From Demequina sp. (GTDB taxonomy: Bacteria > Actinomycetota > Actinomycetes > Actinomycetales > Demequinaceae), in NCBI GenBank assembly GCA_024707205.1, contig JANQAD010000001.1:1054001-1118000 (forward strand): a DNA stretch of 64,000 nucleotides. Direction: 5' to 3'. The translations under genes were made by a program, and so were the position numbers. Of the stretch, positions 48,376-59,182 are shown in pieces. The notes beneath the pieces are model-generated. The model worked only from the letters and a program-made list of their open reading frames with translations. It was not told the DNA's origin and searched no databases. The first letter of the stretch is position 1; the number at the start of each line of letters is the position of its first letter.

Positions 48376-51300
48376 TCTTTGACGTTCGCCGCATCAGCGA
48401 CCCGGAGTTCATCAACCACAACAGGCTTCCCGCTCATTCGGACCATCGCTGGTTCCGTGACCGCGGGGAGGCCGACGCCGGCACCAGCGGCTTTGAGCAG
48501 TCGCTGAACGGCGCGTGGAAGTTCCACTTCGCCGCGAACCCGGGCGCCACGGTGCCCGGCTTCGAGCGGCCGGGGTTCGACGTGGAGGCGTGGGAGGAGA
48601 TCGCGGTCCCCGGGCACATTCAGCTCCAGGGCCACGACCGACCGCAGTACTCGAACGTCCAGTACCCGTGGGATGGCCTCGAGGAGGTCACTCCCGGCGA
48701 GGTGCCCCAGGTCTGGAATCCCGTCGGCAGCTATGTTCGTGACTTCGAGCTCGACGCGCCCCTGGGTGATGGCGAGCGCCTGTCCGTGATGTTCCACGGC
48801 GCCGAGAGCGGCATCGCCGTGTGGTGCAACGGCACGTACGTGGGATGGGCCACGGACTCTTTCACCCCGTCGGAATTCGACCTCACCCCGCACCTCTCGG
48901 AGGGCGCCAACCGCCTCGCCGCGCAGGTGTTCAAGTGGACCTCCGGCTCATGGCTCGAGGACCAGGACTTCTTCCGGTTCTCCGGGATCTTCCGCGACGT
49001 GGTCCTCTATCGCCGTCCCGCCGCGCACCTCGAGGACATCCGCGTGACGACCACCCTGAGCGACGACTTCGGCGGCGCCGAGGTCGCCATTGACCTGAGG
49101 CTCGCGGGCAGCGGCACGGTTCGCGCCACGCTTGAAGGAGTCGGGCAGCTGTCCGACGCTGGGGCGAGCAGGCTGGCCGTCCAGTTCGGCGCGCCTCACC
49201 TGTGGAGCGCGGAGGACCCGTTCCTGTACACGCTTGTGCTCGAGGTGATCGACGACAAGGGTGAGGTCACGGAGGTGGTGACCCAGTCCGTCGGGCTGCG
49301 GCGTGTGCAGATCGTGGACGGAATCTTCCTCGTGAACGGCAAGCGCGTGGTGTTCCACGGCGTGAACCGGCACGAGTTCGGCCGCAACGGGCGCGCGATG
49401 ACCGCGGACGAGATCGAAGAGGACATCCGCATCATCAAGCGCGGAAACATCGACGCGGTGCGCACCAGCCACTACCCAAACTCGAGCGCGTTCTACGCAC
49501 TGTGCGACCGCTACGGCCTCTACGTCATCGACGAGATGAATCTCGAGACCCACGCGATGTGGGACCGCATCGCGATGGGGGGCGCTCCGATCGAGGAGGC
49601 GCTTCCCGGCGACAGGCCGGAGTGGCGCGCGGCCCTGTTGGACCGCGCGGAGAGCATGGTCGAGCGGGACAAGAACCACCCGAGCGTGGTCATCTGGTCG
49701 TGCGGCAACGAGTCCTACGGGGGCGGGCTGCTGCTCGAGGTCTCCGAGTACTTCCACAAGGCCGATTCCTCGCGTCCCGTGCATTACGAGGGCGTTCAGT
49801 GGGACACGCGCTTTCCGCACACCTCGGACATCACGAGCCAGATGTACACGCCGGCCGCGGACATCGAGGCGCACCTGGCGGTGCACAGGGACAAGCCGTT
49901 CATCCTGTGCGAGTACGCGCACTCGATGGGCAACTCGTTCGGCGCCGTGGACAAGTACCTGGACCTCGCCGACCGGGAGCCGCACTTCCAGGGCGGCTTC
50001 ATCTGGGACTTCGCGGACCAGGCGCTTCCCCTCGTTGACCGTTACGGAGTCCCCTTTGAGGGCTACGGCGGCGACTTCGGCGAGGCCCCCACCGACTACG
50101 ACTTCAGCGCGAACGGCATCGTCTTCGCCGACCGCTCCACCAAGCCCGCCTACGAGGAGATGCGGTACCTCTACCAGCCCTTCCGCACGCGAATCGACTC
50201 GGAAGGCGTGACGATCGAGAACCGGCGCCTGTTCACCAGCACGGGTGACGTCGACCTGCGCGTAGAGCTGGCCCGGGAGGGCGAGTCGCTCGCGATCGTC
50301 GTGACCGACACCGCCGTGGCGGCGGGCAGCAGCGAGACCTATCCGCTTCCCTTCGCTCTGCCCACCGACGGCGGCGAGTTTACCGTGACGGCCGAGTATC
50401 GGCTGCGCGCGGCCACCGCCTGGGCGCCCGCTGGCTATGTGGTCGGCTGGCAGCAGGAGGTCTTCACGCCCGACGCCGCCTCGGCTCCCGTAGGCGCCTC
50501 ACCGCCGCCGCGGGTCGCGAACGGGATTCACAACGTGGGCGTGCACGGCGAGAACTTCTCCGCCCTCTTCTCCCGCCTCTATGGCACCCTCGTCTCCTAC
50601 CGCATTGGAAGCCCCGATGGGGGCGGTACGGAGCTGCTGCGGGATCGTCCCTTCCCCAGCTTCTGGCATGCCCCGACTTCTAATGAGCGCGGTTGGGGCA
50701 TGCCAGCGCGGGACGGTCACTGGCTGCTGGCCTCGCGCTACGCACAACCGCGGCGCGGCGCCCAGTGGCCCACGGTGATGCAGCACGAGGACTCCGTTGA
50801 ACTTGGCTTCGAGTACGACCTCCCGACGTCCCCGCCAAGCACCTCGACGGTCGCGTACCGAGTGTTCGGCGACGGCCGCGTAGAGGTGCACGTGACCCTG
50901 GATCCTGGCGAGGGGCTGCTCGCTCCGCCGGAGTTCGGGTTCCCCATCACCGTGGACGCGAGCGTGCGCCGTTGGCGCTGGTACGGCGACGGTCCGCATG
51001 AGTCCTACGCGGACCGTCGGGGCTCGGCGCGGCTCGGGGTGTGGGAGGCCGACGTGCACGATGCGCTCACGCCCTATGTCCGTCCGCAGGAATCGGGAAG
51101 CCGCACGGGCGTGCGGTGGGCCGAGGTCGTTGACGACCACGGCGTCGGCCTGCGTTTCGAGTGTGCCGAGGGGATGGAGTTCTCGGCGCTGCCCTGGACC
51201 CCGCACGAGGTCGAGAACGCGCTGCACCCCAACGAGCTGCCGCCGATTCACCGCACCACGGTGCGTCCCGCGCTCGCGCGCAGGGGAGTGGGCGGCGACA

Positions 51301-51392
51301 ACTCGTGGGGCGCCATGACACACCCCGAGTTCGAGCTCCCGACGGGACCGCTGAGCTTCCGTTTCAGCTTCCAGGGGGTGCAGGGAAGGTAA
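48372..51392 (+). CDS. lacZ: Beta-galactosidase, GH2 family
   Basis: A 1006-residue cytoplasmic glycosidase, the usual size for LacZ. GTG 48372 overlaps the permease stop (GTGA). Domains in order: jelly-roll sugar-binding (~40-215), Ig-like, TIM barrel (~325-615), Ig-like, and the large C-terminal beta-sandwich (~745-1000). The acid/base Glu447 is in WSCGNESYGG and the nucleophile Glu514 in FILCEYAHSMGNS; FHGVNRHEFGRNGRAM is the conserved barrel start. It hydrolyses the imported beta-galactoside. Confidence 0.96.
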   Translation: MIFDVRRISDPEFINHNRLPAHSDHRWFRDRGEADAGTSGFEQSLNGAWKFHFAANPGATVPGFERPGFDVEAWEEIAVPGHIQLQGHDRPQYSNVQYPWDGLEEVTPGEVPQVWNPVGSYVRDFELDAPLGDGERLSVMFHGAESGIAVWCNGTYVGWATDSFTPSEFDLTPHLSEGANRLAAQVFKWTSGSWLEDQDFFRFSGIFRDVVLYRRPAAHLEDIRVTTTLSDDFGGAEVAIDLRLAGSGTVRATLEGVGQLSDAGASRLAVQFGAPHLWSAEDPFLYTLVLEVIDDKGEVTEVVTQSVGLRRVQIVDGIFLVNGKRVVFHGVNRHEFGRNGRAMTADEIEEDIRIIKRGNIDAVRTSHYPNSSAFYALCDRYGLYVIDEMNLETHAMWDRIAMGGAPIEEALPGDRPEWRAALLDRAESMVERDKNHPSVVIWSCGNESYGGGLLLEVSEYFHKADSSRPVHYEGVQWDTRFPHTSDITSQMYTPAADIEAHLAVHRDKPFILCEYAHSMGNSFGAVDKYLDLADREPHFQGGFIWDFADQALPLVDRYGVPFEGYGGDFGEAPTDYDFSANGIVFADRSTKPAYEEMRYLYQPFRTRIDSEGVTIENRRLFTSTGDVDLRVELAREGESLAIVVTDTAVAAGSSETYPLPFALPTDGGEFTVTAEYRLRAATAWAPAGYVVGWQQEVFTPDAASAPVGASPPPRVANGIHNVGVHGENFSALFSRLYGTLVSYRIGSPDGGGTELLRDRPFPSFWHAPTSNERGWGMPARDGHWLLASRYAQPRRGAQWPTVMQHEDSVELGFEYDLPTSPPSTSTVAYRVFGDGRVEVHVTLDPGEGLLAPPEFGFPITVDASVRRWRWYGDGPHESYADRRGSARLGVWEADVHDALTPYVRPQESGSRTGVRWAEVVDDHGVGLRFECAEGMEFSALPWTPHEVENALHPNELPPIHRTTVRPALARRGVGGDNSWGAMTHPEFELPTGPLSFRFSFQGVQGR

Positions 51393-51449
51393 GTCACCCT
51401 GCGCGTTGGTCGCCCTGCGACTCGCTCCGCTGTGTGCTTGGCTTGGCGC

Positions 51450-52214
51450 ATGGGTGTTCTGGACAAGTTCTCGCTGGCCGGCAGGCGCGCTCTCGTGACC
51501 GGTGGAAACAGGGGCCTCGGATTCGAACAGGTGGTCGCGCTGCGCGAGGCGGGCGCGGACGTGATGTTCGTGTCGCGGGACGCCGAAGTCAATGCGCAGG
51601 CCATCGCGGAGATGGGCAGCCCCGCGGGGGTCACCGCGCTCGCGGCGGACATCACCGAGAGCGGGGCCCCGGAGCGCGTGGTCGCGGCCGCCGTCGAGGC
51701 GCTCGGCGGCCTCGACATCCTCGTCAACAACGCGGGCGCGTGCTTCCACAACGCGTCCGTAGACGTCACCGACGACGAGTGGGACACCGTCATGGACCTC
51801 AACGTCAAGGCGGTCTTCAAGCTGAGCGTCGCGGCGTACCCTCACCTGGCAGAGAGCGGTGTGGGCAGCATCGTCAACATCGGCTCAATGTCCGGAGCGA
51901 TCGTCAACCGCCCGCAGTGGCAGCCCGCGTACAACGCGTCCAAGGCCGCCGTGCACCACCTGACGAGATCGCTGGCCGCGGAGTGGGCGCCGGCCGGCAT
52001 CCGCGTGAATGCCGTGGCACCCGGCTACGTCGCCACCGAGATGACGCCGCTGCACAGGCCGGAGTTCAAGCGCTATTGGATCGAGGACGCGCCCATGCAG
52101 CGCGCGGCAACCGCCGACGAGATCGCGCCCACCGTGGTGTTTCTCGCGAGCCCCGCCGCGAGCTTCATCACCGGATCGGTGCTCACCGTGGACGGTGGCT
52201 ACTCGGTCTTCTAG
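51450..52214 (+). CDS. SDR-family oxidoreductase
   Basis: A 254-residue short-chain dehydrogenase. NAD(P)-binding [15 protein letters not shown] motif VNNAGACF, catalytic Ser in NIGSMSG and Tyr-x3-Lys in [12 protein letters not shown]-terminal [13 protein letters not shown]. It resembles sugar/polyol dehydrogenases. Gap of 57 bp after lacZ on the same strand, so it may be the last gene of the galactoside module. Its stop overlaps the convergent trxB-trxA stop. Confidence 0.9.
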   Translation: MGVLDKFSLAGRRALVTGGNRGLGFEQVVALREAGADVMFVSRDAEVNAQAIAEMGSPAGVTALAADITESGAPERVVAAAVEALGGLDILVNNAGACFHNASVDVTDDEWDTVMDLNVKAVFKLSVAAYPHLAESGVGSIVNIGSMSGAIVNRPQWQPAYNASKAAVHHLTRSLAAEWAPAGIRVNAVAPGYVATEMTPLHRPEFKRYWIEDAPMQRAATADEIAPTVVFLASPAASFITGSVLTVDGGYSVF

Positions 52215-53554
52215 CTGAGGACCTCTTCGAACAGCGCCGTGAGCGCGGGCTTGGGTCGAGCACCGACGACCGACTTCACGAGCTCTCCCGACTTGAAGAA
52301 GTTCATGGTCGGAATCGACGTGACGCCATACGCCATGGCGAGGTTGGGGTTCTCGTCCGTGTCCACCTTCACGATCTTGAGCTTGCCCGCATACTCCTCG
52401 GCGAGCTCGTCAAGAATGGGCGCGACCGCGCGGCACGGGCCGCACCAGGTGGCCCAGAAGTCCACGACCACGGGAACGTCGGAGTGGATGACCTCCGCCT
52501 GGAAGGTGTCCTCGGTGGCGGTCACGGGCGACGTCGCCACCTCGGCGACCACCGCGGGGTCGGTCACCGCGCCGGTCTCGACCCCAGCGGCAGCCTCGTC
52601 GGCAACGGCAGCCGCCTCAGCGTCGGCCAGTTCGTCGAGGAAGTGCTGCGCGTCGAGCGCGGCGGCGCAACCGGACCCCGCCGCCGTGATGGCCTGGCGG
52701 TAGCGGCTGTCCACGAGGTCGCCGCACGCGAACACCCCGCGCACATTCGTGGCCGTCGTGCGCCCGTCGACGAGCACGTAGCCCGCCGCGTCGGTGTCGA
52801 TCACGCCCTTCACGAGCTCGTTGCGCGGCTCGTGGCCGATGGCCACAAACAGGCCGGTAGCAGGAAGAACGCTCTCATCTCCCGTGACGCGGTTGCGGAT
52901 CCGCACGCCAGCGAGCTTGATGTCGCCGTCGAGGCCGACGACCTCCGAGTTCCACACGAACTCGATCTTGGGGTCAGCGGCGGCGCGGTCGGCCATGATC
53001 TTGGACGCGCGCAGCTCATCGCGGCGGTGCACAAGGTAGACCTTGGACGCGAAGCGCGTGAGGAACGTCGCCTCCTCGACCGCGGAGTCACCGCCGCCAA
53101 CGACAACGACCTCCTGGTCGCGGAAGAAGAAGCCGTCGCACGTGGCGCACCAGCTGACGCCCTTGCCGCTGAGTCGCTTCTCGTCCTCGAGGCCCAGCTC
53201 GCGATACGCGGAGCCCATGGCCAGGATCACGGACTTCGCCGAGAACTCCTTGCCGACGCCGGTCTTCACGGTCTTGATGTCGCCCTCGAGGGACGCCTCC
53301 ACCACATCGTCAAGGAGCACCTCGGCGCCGAACCGCTGCGCCTGCGCCTGGAGCGTCTCCATGAGCTCGGGCCCCTGGATGCCCTCGACGAAGCCGGGGA
53401 AGTTCTCCACCTCCGTGGTGTTCATGAGCGCGCCACCGGCGGTGATGGAGCCGGCGATGACGAGCGGCTGAAGGCCCGCGCGCGCGGCGTAGATCGCCGC
53501 GGTGTAGCCGGCGGGTCCGGAGCCGATGATGATGACGTTGCGGGTGTCGCTCAC
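52211..53554 (-). CDS. trxB: Thioredoxin reductase-thioredoxin fusion
   Basis: A 447-residue fusion in one frame. GTG 53554 has GAGGAAG upstream. Residues 1-~310 are thioredoxin reductase: FAD site [17 protein letters not shown], redox Cys136/Cys139 in [13 protein letters not shown] site [15 protein letters not shown], and FACGDLVD. An Ala-rich linker (~315-345) leads to a thioredoxin domain with WCGPC (Cys371, Cys374) and SIPTMNFF. In most actinobacteria trxB and trxA are adjacent separate genes; a fused form is known from Mycobacterium leprae. Confidence 0.96.
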   Translation of the reverse strand: MSDTRNVIIIGSGPAGYTAAIYAARAGLQPLVIAGSITAGGALMNTTEVENFPGFVEGIQGPELMETLQAQAQRFGAEVLLDDVVEASLEGDIKTVKTGVGKEFSAKSVILAMGSAYRELGLEDEKRLSGKGVSWCATCDGFFFRDQEVVVVGGGDSAVEEATFLTRFASKVYLVHRRDELRASKIMADRAAADPKIEFVWNSEVVGLDGDIKLAGVRIRNRVTGDESVLPATGLFVAIGHEPRNELVKGVIDTDAAGYVLVDGRTTATNVRGVFACGDLVDSRYRQAITAAGSGCAAALDAQHFLDELADAEAAAVADEAAAGVETGAVTDPAVVAEVATSPVTATEDTFQAEVIHSDVPVVVDFWATWCGPCRAVAPILDELAEEYAGKLKIVKVDTDENPNLAMAYGVTSIPTMNFFKSGELVKSVVGARPKPALTALFEEVLS

Positions 53555-53624
53555 TGATGCTTCCTCACGATTGGTGTGGCTTGGTAACAGATCGTAGGGG
53601 TCCGATGTTCCCGCGGCGAACCAC

Positions 53625-54902
53625 TCACGGGCCGTAGGAGTACGTGGGGTACACGCCCGGATTCCCGGTGTTGCCGTCTTGGCCGAATCCCTGCGACAGC
53701 GTGGCGAACGCGATGAACGCGAGGGCGAAGAGCCCGCCGACCAGGAGCACCAGGAGGAAGGGCGTCGCGTTGATGGGTCCGCCGTTGATAGCTCGGTCCT
53801 GAGCCCGCTCAAGACGCCTGGTAATTCCCCTAGAACGGGGCCAGCGCGCGTGGAGGCGCCCGTAGATCAGCTCGGGGAGGGTCGGCTTGGCGACGGCGAC
53901 CTGCTCATCGACCATCGCCTCGAATGTGAGTATGTCGTGGAGGTCCTCGAGCTCCTCCGCGGGCGCGGCGACGTCAACGGGCTCCCCAGCCACCACGAGA
54001 GGAATCGAGCCGCTCACCGCTTCGGCCTCGACCTCGGCCTTGACGAGCGTCTCGCGGGTGATGGTGAGGCCCGCGGTCACGCGCGGGCCGGTGAACGCCC
54101 TCTTGGCCGCCTCGACACGGTCCCTCTTGCGCTTCTTCTCCGCCTCCGCCGCCTTGGTGAGCGAGAGCGGAAGCGAGTCCACCCCCGCAGGGAGGTTGCG
54201 GAGCTTGCGAGTATCGAACGCGCCGAGCGTGTCGATGAGGTCGGTCAGAGTGCTGAAGCCCTTGCCGGCGATGACGCGCTCGCACAGGGCCCTGGCATCC
54301 GCGGAGGTCGCGGGAGGAATGTCGGCTTCGGTGGCGGCGTCGGCGTCCTTGCCCGTGATGCAGGCGAGGTAGACGCGCGACAGGGCGGTGGCGTCGGCCC
54401 CCTCACCCTTGCCGCGCCTGAGCCCGGCCTGGAGCGCGAGCTCCGAATCGACCCCGGTGCCGGTGAGCATCACGCGGCCCCTGCTGTCCACAGAGATGCA
54501 CGCCGGCCGCACCCAGCCGTGGTGAACGCGAGCGGCGGCGGCGACGAGCAGGGCGCGCGCGGCCTCGCCGACCACGGCGCTCGCCTTCGCTTCATCGAGC
54601 CGACGCTTCGCGAGGATCGCATCCAGCGTCACCCCTTGCAGTGGCTCGGAGACGATGATGGTGGGCGCCCCAGCGGAGCCGCCCATGACGGCAACGACGC
54701 GCGCGAGCCGGGGGTCGCGCACGGACATGAAGCGCAGCGCCGCGCGACGCACGGCCGTGGGGGCCACGGACGTGACCTCGTCGATAAGAACTCGAGTGTT
54801 GAGCCGGGTGTCGACGCCGTTGTAACGGGTCACTCCGGGCAGGTCGTAGTCCGCTGCGTCGAGCGCCTCAAAGCGCCCGTCGAGCACCTCTCCGGTCAGC
54901 AC
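53625..54902 (-). CDS. Membrane-anchored pseudokinase next to MurJ
   Basis: A 425-residue protein. The N-terminal ~235 residues have a protein-kinase-like fold ([45 protein letters not shown]) but the catalytic loop is replaced by [13 protein letters not shown] and no DFG is present, so it should be inactive. A basic linker ([16 protein letters not shown]) and one TM ([20 protein letters not shown]) follow, with a short Gly/Tyr-rich outer tail. In mycobacteria the pseudokinase is fused to MurJ and binds FhaA when phosphorylated. Here it is separate. Confidence 0.85.
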   Translation of the reverse strand: MLTGEVLDGRFEALDAADYDLPGVTRYNGVDTRLNTRVLIDEVTSVAPTAVRRAALRFMSVRDPRLARVVAVMGGSAGAPTIIVSEPLQGVTLDAILAKRRLDEAKASAVVGEAARALLVAAAARVHHGWVRPACISVDSRGRVMLTGTGVDSELALQAGLRRGKGEGADATALSRVYLACITGKDADAATEADIPPATSADARALCERVIAGKGFSTLTDLIDTLGAFDTRKLRNLPAGVDSLPLSLTKAAEAEKKRKRDRVEAAKRAFTGPRVTAGLTITRETLVKAEVEAEAVSGSIPLVVAGEPVDVAAPAEELEDLHDILTFEAMVDEQVAVAKPTLPELIYGRLHARWPRSRGITRRLERAQDRAINGGPINATPFLLVLLVGGLFALAFIAFATLSQGFGQDGNTGNPGVYPTYSYGP

Positions 54903-54936
54903 GAATGTCCCCCACTCGAGATCGGGTCACGAGTTC

Positions 54937-56664
54937 CTATCGTACGTTGCGACGCAGTCGGCGAGTAACGGAACCGACCACCGCGTTGACCTCCTCGACG
55001 CGCAGCACCTTCATCACGGCGACGTACACGAGACCCATGATGAGGCCGATCGCCAGGCAGATCGCTCCGCCCTCGACCACCCTCGCAATGGTGTCGTTCG
55101 TGGACACGTCCGCGACGTCGGGGAGGACGAGGCGCAACGCGTAGCCCGCACCGGCGGCCACCACCGCGGCGACGGCGGCGAACCAGTGCACGCGGCCAAC
55201 CCCACGCCCGCCGAGGCTCCCGAGCCGGCGCTTGAGGCCCCCGGATCGCAGTACGAGGCCAACGAGGTTCGACAGGCTCAGGCCCAGCGCCATGACGACC
55301 GTCCACCACTTCTCATCGAGAGTGAACTTGCCCAGGTACGCGACGCCGACGAGCGTGATCGTCATGGGGATGTGGATGAGGAAGATGCCCTTCGCGTCCT
55401 CGAGGACGAAGAGCGCCCGCTTCACGAGCACCATCGCGCCAAGGGGCACCATGCCGAGGGACAGCGCGATCAGCACCAGGGCTATCGAGTGGACCACGGG
55501 CACGGACAGCGTCGGGAACGCCGTGCGCGCGAGCATGGGGGCGAGGACGATCAGCGCGGCGGTCGCATAGAACGTGAAGGCGGCGGTGAGCCGCATGCCT
55601 CGCGCGACGTCCACGCGAGTGCCCTCGGCGTCGCCCCTGGTCCAGTTCTTCGCCATCGACGTGTTGAGTGCGGTGAGCAGCGAGACGGTGACGAGGGAGT
55701 GCGGCACCAGGTACAGCGTGAGGGCGAGGGTGTAGGCCGCGTTTCCAGGGATCGTGGGGTCCACGCCCTCCGGGTTGGCGGCCGACGCTACCCTCACCGC
55801 GAGCAGCAGGCCCACCTGTTCAATAATCACCGCGGCAAGCGCCCAGCCGGCCACCGTGCGAACCGTGGCGAGCTCCCCCTTGGGGCCGCGCAGCACGAAG
55901 GCGGGCCGATACCCGCCCTTGATGAGTGGCCACAGCAGGATTCCGGCCTGCGCCGCCATCGCGAGGGTGGCGGGCACCGCGAGCCACAGGATCCGCGCGG
56001 TGGACCACGTGCCGGGTCCGTCATTTTCCGGGGTGTACGAGCCGAAGACCACGAGGTACGCGGTGAGGCCCGCGATCCCGATCACATTGTTGAGCGCCGG
56101 CGCCCACATGTAGGGCCCGAACTGCTCGCGCGCGTTGAGCACCTCGCCGAGGATCGTGTACGCCGCGTAGAAGAACAGCTGCGGGATGACGAGGAAGGCG
56201 AACGCGGTCGCGAGGTCGCGCTGCGCGGCCGTCCACGTGCTGTCGGAGTACAGCCGCACCACGATGGGGGCGGCGATTGTGAACAGCGCCGTGACCCCGA
56301 GCGACAGCGCGAGGATGATCGTGACGATCCGGTCCACGGTGCGCTTGCCGTCCGGGCGGTGGAACGCCTTGACGATCTGCGGCACGAGCACCGCGTTGAA
56401 CACGCCGGCGGCGAGCACCGCGTACAGCGCGTTGGGGATGCGGTTGGCAACGTCGTACGCGTTCGCGCCGAACGCGATGCCACCGACGGCGGCAGCGAGC
56501 AGGGCCGTGCGCACAAAGCCGAGCGCGCGCGAGACAAGGGTGCCCGACGCCATGATGGCCGTCGCGCGACCAAGAGAGGTGACGCGAACGCTTGGCCCGC
56601 CCTCCGCGTCGATGGCCTCGGACGCCTCCGGCACCTCAGGGATGCCTCGCGGCTCGTCAGCCAT
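54937..56664 (-). CDS. murJ: Lipid II flippase MurJ (MviN)
   Basis: A 575-residue membrane flippase moving lipid II outward. ATG 56664 has GGAGGTGA upstream and overlaps the preceding gene. Family motifs: SGTLVSRALGFVRTALLA, NRIPNALYAVLAAGVFNAVLV, and about 14 TMs. There is no C-terminal pseudokinase domain; it ends RRLRRNVR shortly after the last TM, and the pseudokinase is the next gene. Confidence 0.95.
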   Translation of the reverse strand: MADEPRGIPEVPEASEAIDAEGGPSVRVTSLGRATAIMASGTLVSRALGFVRTALLAAAVGGIAFGANAYDVANRIPNALYAVLAAGVFNAVLVPQIVKAFHRPDGKRTVDRIVTIILALSLGVTALFTIAAPIVVRLYSDSTWTAAQRDLATAFAFLVIPQLFFYAAYTILGEVLNAREQFGPYMWAPALNNVIGIAGLTAYLVVFGSYTPENDGPGTWSTARILWLAVPATLAMAAQAGILLWPLIKGGYRPAFVLRGPKGELATVRTVAGWALAAVIIEQVGLLLAVRVASAANPEGVDPTIPGNAAYTLALTLYLVPHSLVTVSLLTALNTSMAKNWTRGDAEGTRVDVARGMRLTAAFTFYATAALIVLAPMLARTAFPTLSVPVVHSIALVLIALSLGMVPLGAMVLVKRALFVLEDAKGIFLIHIPMTITLVGVAYLGKFTLDEKWWTVVMALGLSLSNLVGLVLRSGGLKRRLGSLGGRGVGRVHWFAAVAAVVAAGAGYALRLVLPDVADVSTNDTIARVVEGGAICLAIGLIMGLVYVAVMKVLRVEEVNAVVGSVTRRLRRNVR

Positions 56665-58600
56665 CGTCACCTCCGGCGTCAGTATCCCGCGGCTCATCGC
56701 CGGCGGGCGCCATGCGGGTGCTCCCGCGACCGCGCCTCACCGTACGGATCAGCCCGGCGATCAGCAGCAGCCCAAGGCCGATCGCGAAGACCACCGTGAT
56801 CGCGTTGCCCCAATCCGCGCGCACCCGCACGCGCAGCGCCTGCGGCGCCGCCACCACGTCGCCGTCCCCGTTCTCGAGGGCCACCGTGGTGGTCACATTC
56901 GCGCTCTTCACGCCGCTGACCGGAATGTGCACGGTGAGGTCGCCGCCAGCAGGGATGGTCACCACCGGCTGGTCGTGGACGATGAGATTCGGGGAGCTCG
57001 AGCGCATCACGACCGTCACCGTCGCGTCGACGCCCAAGTCGTTGTGCAGGGTCACCGGCACGTTGCCCGACGCCGCGATGAGGTTGACATCCGAGCCGGC
57101 GGCCACGTGGAGCGAAGCGAGCAGCCCGCTCACCTGATCGCGCGACGCCTGGTAGGTGGCACCCCGGGCGGCGGGGTCCGCGCGCAGGTTCGACGCGAGT
57201 GGCTCCAGCAGCTTGCGGCCCCCTGGGAGGTAGATGCTCGACGGGTCCTCCGCGGTGGCGGAAAGCTGCTGGACGTCGGTGAGCTGGCGAGCGCTCGCGG
57301 CGATCAGGTCCGGGGCGAGGTCGTTGTCGGTTCCGGCGAGATCCGGGGCCGTCACCTGTGCCCTATGAGACCCGTCGATCACGGACCGCGCGGTGACCGG
57401 CTGCACCCACGGAGCGTCGAGCAGCGCCGTCACCGACGACGACGCGCCAAGCTCCGTCAGCTGCCACGCCGAGCCGGGGGCGACGACCACGGGAGTGGTG
57501 CCGTCGCCGTGAAGCGCAACGAGGGCCGCCTCCGCGACAAGGCGAGCCGGAGCGTCGGGCATGCCGGGGCGATAGGTGGCGAGCAGCCGCGAAAGCTTCA
57601 GGTTGGGGACCAGAACCGGGAGCGTGGCGCCGTCCGCCTGGACGTCCGCGACGGGGGCGGTCGCGCTGATGCGCGCACCGCCCGTGACGTCGAGCAGGCC
57701 GGCGACCGCGCCGTTGCTCGCGGCGAGCGCGATCGTGGGCGAATCGACGACGGGGATGGTCGCGAGCCACGGCAGGCCGCGCAGGGAGGGCTGCCCGTTG
57801 GTGGCGGCGTCGGTGATGGCGAAGTCGAGGAGGGTGCGGTCCTCCGAGTGCGCGATCGAGGTGAGGTCCGGGTTCTCCGAGGGCAGGCCAAAGAGCTCGT
57901 GGCTGGAGGCGAGCGCCTCCGCCTGCGCGGCGTCGGTCAGCGAGACGGGGTCGATGGCGAGCGTCGCGTCCGCGTCGCTCGCGGCCGCGACAACCTGCTG
58001 CACCCGCTCCTCGGAGCCCGACGCCGTGGCCACGAGGGCCAGGGGCAGGTTCGTGATTGGCGCGTCGTACCAGGTAACTGCTGCGGTCTGCTCGGTGACG
58101 GTGCCCATCGCGTCGGTGATGGCGATGACCACCCCGTACACGCCGGCGGAATCCGCGGGGAACCCAAGCGTGGTGGGGGTTGCCGCGAGCTCGACCTTGC
58201 CCATGCCTCCCGGCGGGAGAACGTTGGGGGCCGAGCCGACGGCGGAGGAGTTGACGATCGCGGTCGCGGCCGTGCGGGTGGTGAAGATCCCGGGGTTCGC
58301 GAGGAAGCTCTCGAGCGCCGCAGAGGTGGTGATGGGAGAGTCCGTGACCTTCAGCGCCACGTTGAGGCCGGCCTTGCCGAGCGCGGTCGGGTTCGAGACC
58401 GTCGCGGCCACCGCGAGGCTGCTTCCGGGGATGAGCACGGCCGGCCCGTACCCGGTGAGCGAGAGCGTGGCGGCTCCTGCGGCGTCGGCTGGTGCGGCTG
58501 GTGCGGTTAGCGCGGTTGGTGCGGGAGCGGCGGTCGCGGCGCCCGCGCCCGCGAGGCCCAGCAGCGCGACCGCAACAGCAGTGACGAGTCGGCGGATCAC
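56657..58600 (-). CDS. DUF6049 secreted/anchored protein
   Basis: A 647-residue protein with an Ala-rich signal peptide ([21 protein letters not shown]), a long extracytoplasmic region with a Thr/Ala-rich start, Ig-like C-terminal part ([19 protein letters not shown]) and one C-terminal TM ([20 protein letters not shown]) with a basic tail. It matches the family located between murJ and the NUDIX gene in actinobacteria (Rv3909 position). Probably acts in envelope assembly with MurJ; function not established. Start codon GTG overlaps the NUDIX stop. Confidence 0.9.
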   Translation of the reverse strand: MIRRLVTAVAVALLGLAGAGAATAAPAPTALTAPAAPADAAGAATLSLTGYGPAVLIPGSSLAVAATVSNPTALGKAGLNVALKVTDSPITTSAALESFLANPGIFTTRTAATAIVNSSAVGSAPNVLPPGGMGKVELAATPTTLGFPADSAGVYGVVIAITDAMGTVTEQTAAVTWYDAPITNLPLALVATASGSEERVQQVVAAASDADATLAIDPVSLTDAAQAEALASSHELFGLPSENPDLTSIAHSEDRTLLDFAITDAATNGQPSLRGLPWLATIPVVDSPTIALAASNGAVAGLLDVTGGARISATAPVADVQADGATLPVLVPNLKLSRLLATYRPGMPDAPARLVAEAALVALHGDGTTPVVVAPGSAWQLTELGASSSVTALLDAPWVQPVTARSVIDGSHRAQVTAPDLAGTDNDLAPDLIAASARQLTDVQQLSATAEDPSSIYLPGGRKLLEPLASNLRADPAARGATYQASRDQVSGLLASLHVAAGSDVNLIAASGNVPVTLHNDLGVDATVTVVMRSSSPNLIVHDQPVVTIPAGGDLTVHIPVSGVKSANVTTTVALENGDGDVVAAPQALRVRVRADWGNAITVVFAIGLGLLLIAGLIRTVRRGRGSTRMAPAGDEPRDTDAGGDDG

Positions 58601-59130
58601 GTGTCGATCGACAGCAGCGCGGCCGCCGCCTGCGCCATCTTGCGCTCGTTCGGGAAGGCCAGCTCGCCCGCGAGGTGCGTCACCGCAATCCAGCGGGCCT
58701 CCTCCGCCTCCTGGTCGGGGTCCTGCGCGGTCGTGATGTCGCCCGACTTGGCCTCAAGGAGAAAGTGGTGCACAACCTTATGAACGCGCCGGTCGTCGCC
58801 CGTGAACCAATAGTCGATGGTGCCGAGTGGCTGGATGATCTCGGCCTCGATCCCCGTCTCCTCCGCAACCTCGCGGACCGCCGCCTGCTGCGGAGTCTCT
58901 CCCGCCTCGAGGTGACCCTTGGGAAGGCACCACTCGAGCCGGCCCGCGCGGTTGCGGCGGCCGATGCAGGCCGCATACGCGACGCCATCCTCGATGCGAA
59001 TCGCGATCCCACCAGCGGAGATCTCGTTGCTCACGGGAAGCTGTGGTTGCCGCGCCGGCTCCGGCCGCTGCCCGCCGATCCCTGACAGCGGCGCGCTGCT
59101 CGGCGGCCGGGGCACGGGGGGCGTGGACAT
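58597..59130 (-). CDS. NUDIX hydrolase
   Basis: A 177-residue hydrolase of nucleoside-diphosphate-linked compounds. The Nudix box is [20 protein letters not shown] followed by TGIEAE (G-x5-E-x7-REVxEE pattern complete). The N-terminal ~35 residues are Pro-rich. It is divergent from the CCA-transferase gene and in operon with DUF6049 and murJ, as in mycobacteria (Rv3908 position). Confidence 0.94.
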   Translation of the reverse strand: MSTPPVPRPPSSAPLSGIGGQRPEPARQPQLPVSNEISAGGIAIRIEDGVAYAACIGRRNRAGRLEWCLPKGHLEAGETPQQAAVREVAEETGIEAEIIQPLGTIDYWFTGDDRRVHKVVHHFLLEAKSGDITTAQDPDQEAEEARWIAVTHLAGELAFPNERKMAQAAAALLSIDT

Positions 59131-59182
59131 GGGGCCAGCCTAACGAGGGGCCCCGCTCACCTGGGTCACCGCCGCCCGTGGG

